From NCBI GenBank assembly GCA_002469845.1, contig DKNZ01000016.1:1-16643 (forward strand): a stretch of DNA of 16,643 nt. The letters run 5' to 3'. The notes beneath the pieces are model-generated. The model did no database searches. It was not told the DNA's origin and saw nothing but the letters and a program-made list of their open reading frames with translations. The position numbers and the translations under genes were made by a program. The stretch is from Cellvibrionales bacterium UBA7375. GTDB lineage: Bacteria > Pseudomonadota > Gammaproteobacteria > Pseudomonadales > Porticoccaceae. Within the stretch, counting starts at the first letter, position 1, and each line of letters starts with the position of its first letter. Of the stretch, positions 14,575 to 16,643 are shown piece after piece.

Positions 14575-15117
14575 TTAAAAATCGGGATCCCAAGTCACAT
14601 CAATTCGCTGCGCACCCAGATCAATTTTTAGTACATACTGCTTAGAGTAGGGAATTAATCGTTCTCGTCGATCAATACTTTCCACATCACCTTTGACCAC
14701 AATGACATCATTGGCCCCAGTCTCTAGTAATGAGGTCACAACCCCTAGTCGCTCTTCAGTATCTTCAAAGTGGTTATAAACCACTAAATTTTCAAGTTGA
14801 TGCCAATAAAACTCACTATCACTCAACTCGGGTAGTAATGCTGCGTCAACTCGGATATCTTTTAAACACCAACTTCGAGCAACATCACGATCATCAATTC
14901 CTTTGAAGCGGACCACCAAACCATCACCATGGTTTTTCCATTCATCAACTTGAATGGATTCTAGCCTACCTTCTTTATCAACCAACCATGGTTGATAGTC
15001 AAAAATTTTACTTGTCTGCTCAGTGAAAGACATAACTTTCACCCAGCCACGCACACCAAACACAGCGGAAATTCGCCCAACAATGAGGGTTCCTTGAACA
15101 ATGTCAGTATTGCTCAT
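14575..15117 (-). CDS. rimM: 16S rRNA processing / ribosome maturation factor RimM
   Basis: RimM binds S19 in the 30S head and aids late 16S processing and 30S assembly. The 180 residues match the family. The N-terminal RimM domain (about 8-92) begins GTLIVGRISAVFGVRGWVKV. A C-terminal PRC-barrel domain (about 100-178) begins EFYWHQLENL and ends with LIPYSKQYVLKIDL and WDPDF, the usual close. AGGAG (15126-15130) lies 8 nt before ATG 15115-15117. It sits 14 bp after rpsP and 29 bp before trmD, the standard operon position. Confidence 0.96.
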   Translation of the reverse strand: MSNTDIVQGTLIVGRISAVFGVRGWVKVMSFTEQTSKIFDYQPWLVDKEGRLESIQVDEWKNHGDGLVVRFKGIDDRDVARSWCLKDIRVDAALLPELSDSEFYWHQLENLVVYNHFEDTEERLGVVTSLLETGANDVIVVKGDVESIDRRERLIPYSKQYVLKIDLGAQRIDVTWDPDF

Positions 15118-15131
15118 AGGATAAACTCCTC

Positions 15132-15383
15132 TTATGCTGCTTGTTTAGCTGCCTCTTTAAGCAACGAAGAAACACGATCACTAATCTGTGCACCCTGGCC
15201 CTGCCAGTATGTCGCGCGATCTAAGTCAATACGCAAACGCTCTTCACCACCACGCGCAATAGGATTAAAAAACCCAATACGCTCGATATAGCGAGCATCA
15301 CGTGCTTTCCGTGAATCGGAAACTGTAATGTGGAAGAACGGACGTTTTTTTGAACCACCGCGAGCCAATCTAATTGTTACCAT
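15132..15383 (-). CDS. rpsP: 30S ribosomal protein S16
   Basis: S16 is an early-binding protein needed for folding of the 16S 5' domain. The 83 residues match gammaproteobacterial S16 (about 80-84). MVTIRLARGGSKKRPFFHI, DSRKARDARYIERIGFFNP, and LRIDLDRATYWQGQGAQISDRVSSLL are textbook. It is the first gene of the rpsP-rimM-trmD-rplS operon. A leader of about 100 nt separates it from the likely promoter near 15492. An AGGG about 9 nt before ATG 15381-15383 is the ribosome site. A small hairpin, GGGCG/CGTCC with one G-T pair, lies just ahead of that site and may matter for translation. Confidence 0.97.
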   Translation of the reverse strand: MVTIRLARGGSKKRPFFHITVSDSRKARDARYIERIGFFNPIARGGEERLRIDLDRATYWQGQGAQISDRVSSLLKEAAKQAA

Positions 15384-15491
15384 CTACTGATACCCTATTT
15401 TTGGACGATTTTTAACGCCCTAAATTGTCTGTTTAATCATGCCCTTAAGTCGCAATACGCAAATACACCACGACCCTAAGAAAGGCGCGGT

Positions 15492-15520
15492 ATATTACGC
15501 GAAATAAAGCTGAAAGGAAA
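15492..15520 (-). promoter_or_regulatory. Candidate promoter of the rpsP-rimM-trmD-rplS operon
   Basis: On the minus strand a -10 like TAATAT (15492-15497) is followed by ACCGCGCC, a GC-rich discriminator of the kind found in stringently controlled ribosomal promoters. The -35 at 17 bp spacing is poor (TTTCCT, 15515-15520). It lies in the 187-bp gap after ffh, where no other gene is seen. Growth-rate or ppGpp control is an inference from the discriminator. Confidence 0.35.
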
Positions 15521-15570
15521 CCTCTTTATTAAGTTGCGTTTTTTAAACTAAAAAGGGTATTTTTTTGCCA

Positions 15571-16643
15571 CTAAAATCTCGGGAACCCACCGGGCGGTAA
15601 ACCGCCACCTGGAGGCATGCCGCCGCCCAAGCCACGCATCATATTTTGCATGCCTTTACCCTTCATTTTTTTCATCATCTTACCCATTTGCTTATGCTGT
15701 TTAAGCAAGCGATTGAGATCTTGAATGGTTGTTCCTGAACCCTGAGTAATACGCCTTTTTCTTGAACCATTAAGAATATCTGGATTAGCACGCTCTTTTG
15801 GCGTCATAGAATCAATAATGTATTCCATTTTGCTAAATTGTCCAGTCATATCTTTTTGCTGAGTCATTTGCGCCATATTTCCCATACCTGGGAGCTTATC
15901 CATCATACTCTCCATGCCGCCCATCTGCTTCATTTGCTGAAGCTGTTCACGCAGATCTTCTAAATCGAATCGCTTGCCCTTGGCAACTTTTTTGGCAAAT
16001 TTTTCTGCTTTTTTCTTATCAACTTTGCGTTCTACATCTTCAATAAGACTGAGCACATCACCCATGCCTAGAATTCGAGAAGCAATTCGTTCGGGATGGA
16101 ATGGCTCTAGCGCATCAGTTTTTTCACCGACACCCAAGAATTTAATCGGCTTGCCAGTTACATGACGCACTGAAAGCGCCGCACCGCCTCGAGCATCACC
16201 ATCAACCTTGGTTAGGATTACCCCGGTCAGTGGAAGAGCTTGGTTAAAGGCCTTAGCAGTATTCACAGAATCCTGACCAATCATGGCATCGATCACAAAC
16301 AGCGTCTCGACCGGATTTGCCACTTTATGAATCTGCTGGATCTCTGTCATCATTTCTTCATCAATCGCTAAACGACCAGCCGTATCGACAATAAGTACAT
16401 CAACAAATTTAGTTTTAGCCGCGGCTATCGCTTGATTAACAATATCAACCGGACGCTGTTGCTCTGTGCTTGGGAAAAACTTTGCATTCACTTCGCCGGC
16501 TAGTGTTTTCAACTGTTCTATTGCCGCAGGACGGTATACATCCGCCGATACCACCATGACTTTTTTCTTTTCGCGCTCAGTTAAAAAGCGTGATAATTTG
16601 GCCACAGACGTGGTCTTACCCGCACCCTGAAGACCGGCCATTA
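15571..16643 (-). CDS. ffh: Signal recognition particle protein Ffh, 3' part (5' end outside window)
   Basis: Ffh is the SRP GTPase that binds 4.5S RNA and signal sequences and targets ribosomes to FtsY at the membrane. The frame runs off the window at 16643. About 356 residues of some 450-460 are present, so the N domain is missing and the ATG at 16641 is an internal Met. The G domain is visible from the P-loop GLQGAGKTT (3-11), with ADVYRPAAIEQL (33-44), DTAGR (86-90), TKVDGDARGG (144-153) and GVGEK (170-174). The M domain (about 210-356) carries the RNA-binding GSRKRRITQGSGT and a Met/Gly-rich end with MPPGGG repeats. No clear terminator is seen before rpsP, so some read-through into the ribosomal operon is possible. 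Confidence 0.97.
   Translation of the reverse strand, partial: MAGLQGAGKTTSVAKLSRFLTEREKKKVMVVSADVYRPAAIEQLKTLAGEVNAKFFPSTEQQRPVDIVNQAIAAAKTKFVDVLIVDTAGRLAIDEEMMTEIQQIHKVANPVETLFVIDAMIGQDSVNTAKAFNQALPLTGVILTKVDGDARGGAALSVRHVTGKPIKFLGVGEKTDALEPFHPERIASRILGMGDVLSLIEDVERKVDKKKAEKFAKKVAKGKRFDLEDLREQLQQMKQMGGMESMMDKLPGMGNMAQMTQQKDMTGQFSKMEYIIDSMTPKERANPDILNGSRKRRITQGSGTTIQDLNRLLKQHKQMGKMMKKMKGKGMQNMMRGLGGGMPPGGGLPPGGFPRF

Overview
This window looks like chromosomal core DNA from a gammaproteobacterium, probably a marine, low- to mid-GC relative of the Pseudomonas/Cellvibrio/SAR92 part of the class. The pointers are the RhlB sequence type, the lptM-lysA-dapF-DUF484 run with cyaY divergent from it (the Pseudomonas order), argH divergent from hemC, and the ffh-rpsP-rimM-trmD-rplS block. 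The genus cannot be fixed from the sequence alone. Genes are tightly packed: several overlap or converge within a few bases. I saw no mobile element, CRISPR array, tRNA or rRNA.

Layout. Bases 1-369 hold the 3' part of smpB (+). It converges on a minus-strand run that reads, in transcription order, hemC, hemD, terminator, prfA, prmC, rhlB (5613 down to 390). argH (+) is divergent from hemC and overlaps the end of cyaY (-) by 17 bp. Divergent from cyaY is a plus-strand operon: lptM (a 39-codon lipoprotein gene), lysA, dapF and a DUF484 gene (7603-10515). It meets rnr (-, RNase R) tail to tail with a 4-bp overlap. A roughly 400-bp intergenic region follows (12921-13321). The rest of the window is the minus-strand ribosome block: partial ffh, rpsP, rimM, trmD and rplS.

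Functionally, most genes serve translation and RNA metabolism: trans-translation (SmpB), release factor 1 and the methylase that modifies its GGQ loop (PrfA, PrmC), RNA helicase RhlB, RNase R, ribosomal proteins S16 and L19, 30S maturation (RimM), tRNA m1G37 (TrmD) and co-translational targeting (Ffh). The others make tetrapyrroles (HemC, HemD), arginine (ArgH), lysine and diaminopimelate (LysA, DapF), handle iron for Fe-S assembly (CyaY) and assist outer-membrane LPS transport (LptM).

No exotic system is evident. The best candidate for something undescribed is the 12921-13321 region. It has a consensus-like minus-strand -10 box and, about 210 nt further on, a strong minus-strand intrinsic terminator with no convincing gene between them. 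That fits a small RNA or an attenuated leader of rnr. A 49-codon plus-strand ORF with a good ribosome binding site lies across it. Other oddities are the start of rhlB (no ATG, with an in-frame ATG cut off by a TAA-TAG pair), a terminator hairpin 22 nt ahead of prfA, and familiar gene neighbourhoods spliced together with usual partners absent (hemA, hemX/hemY, xerC).
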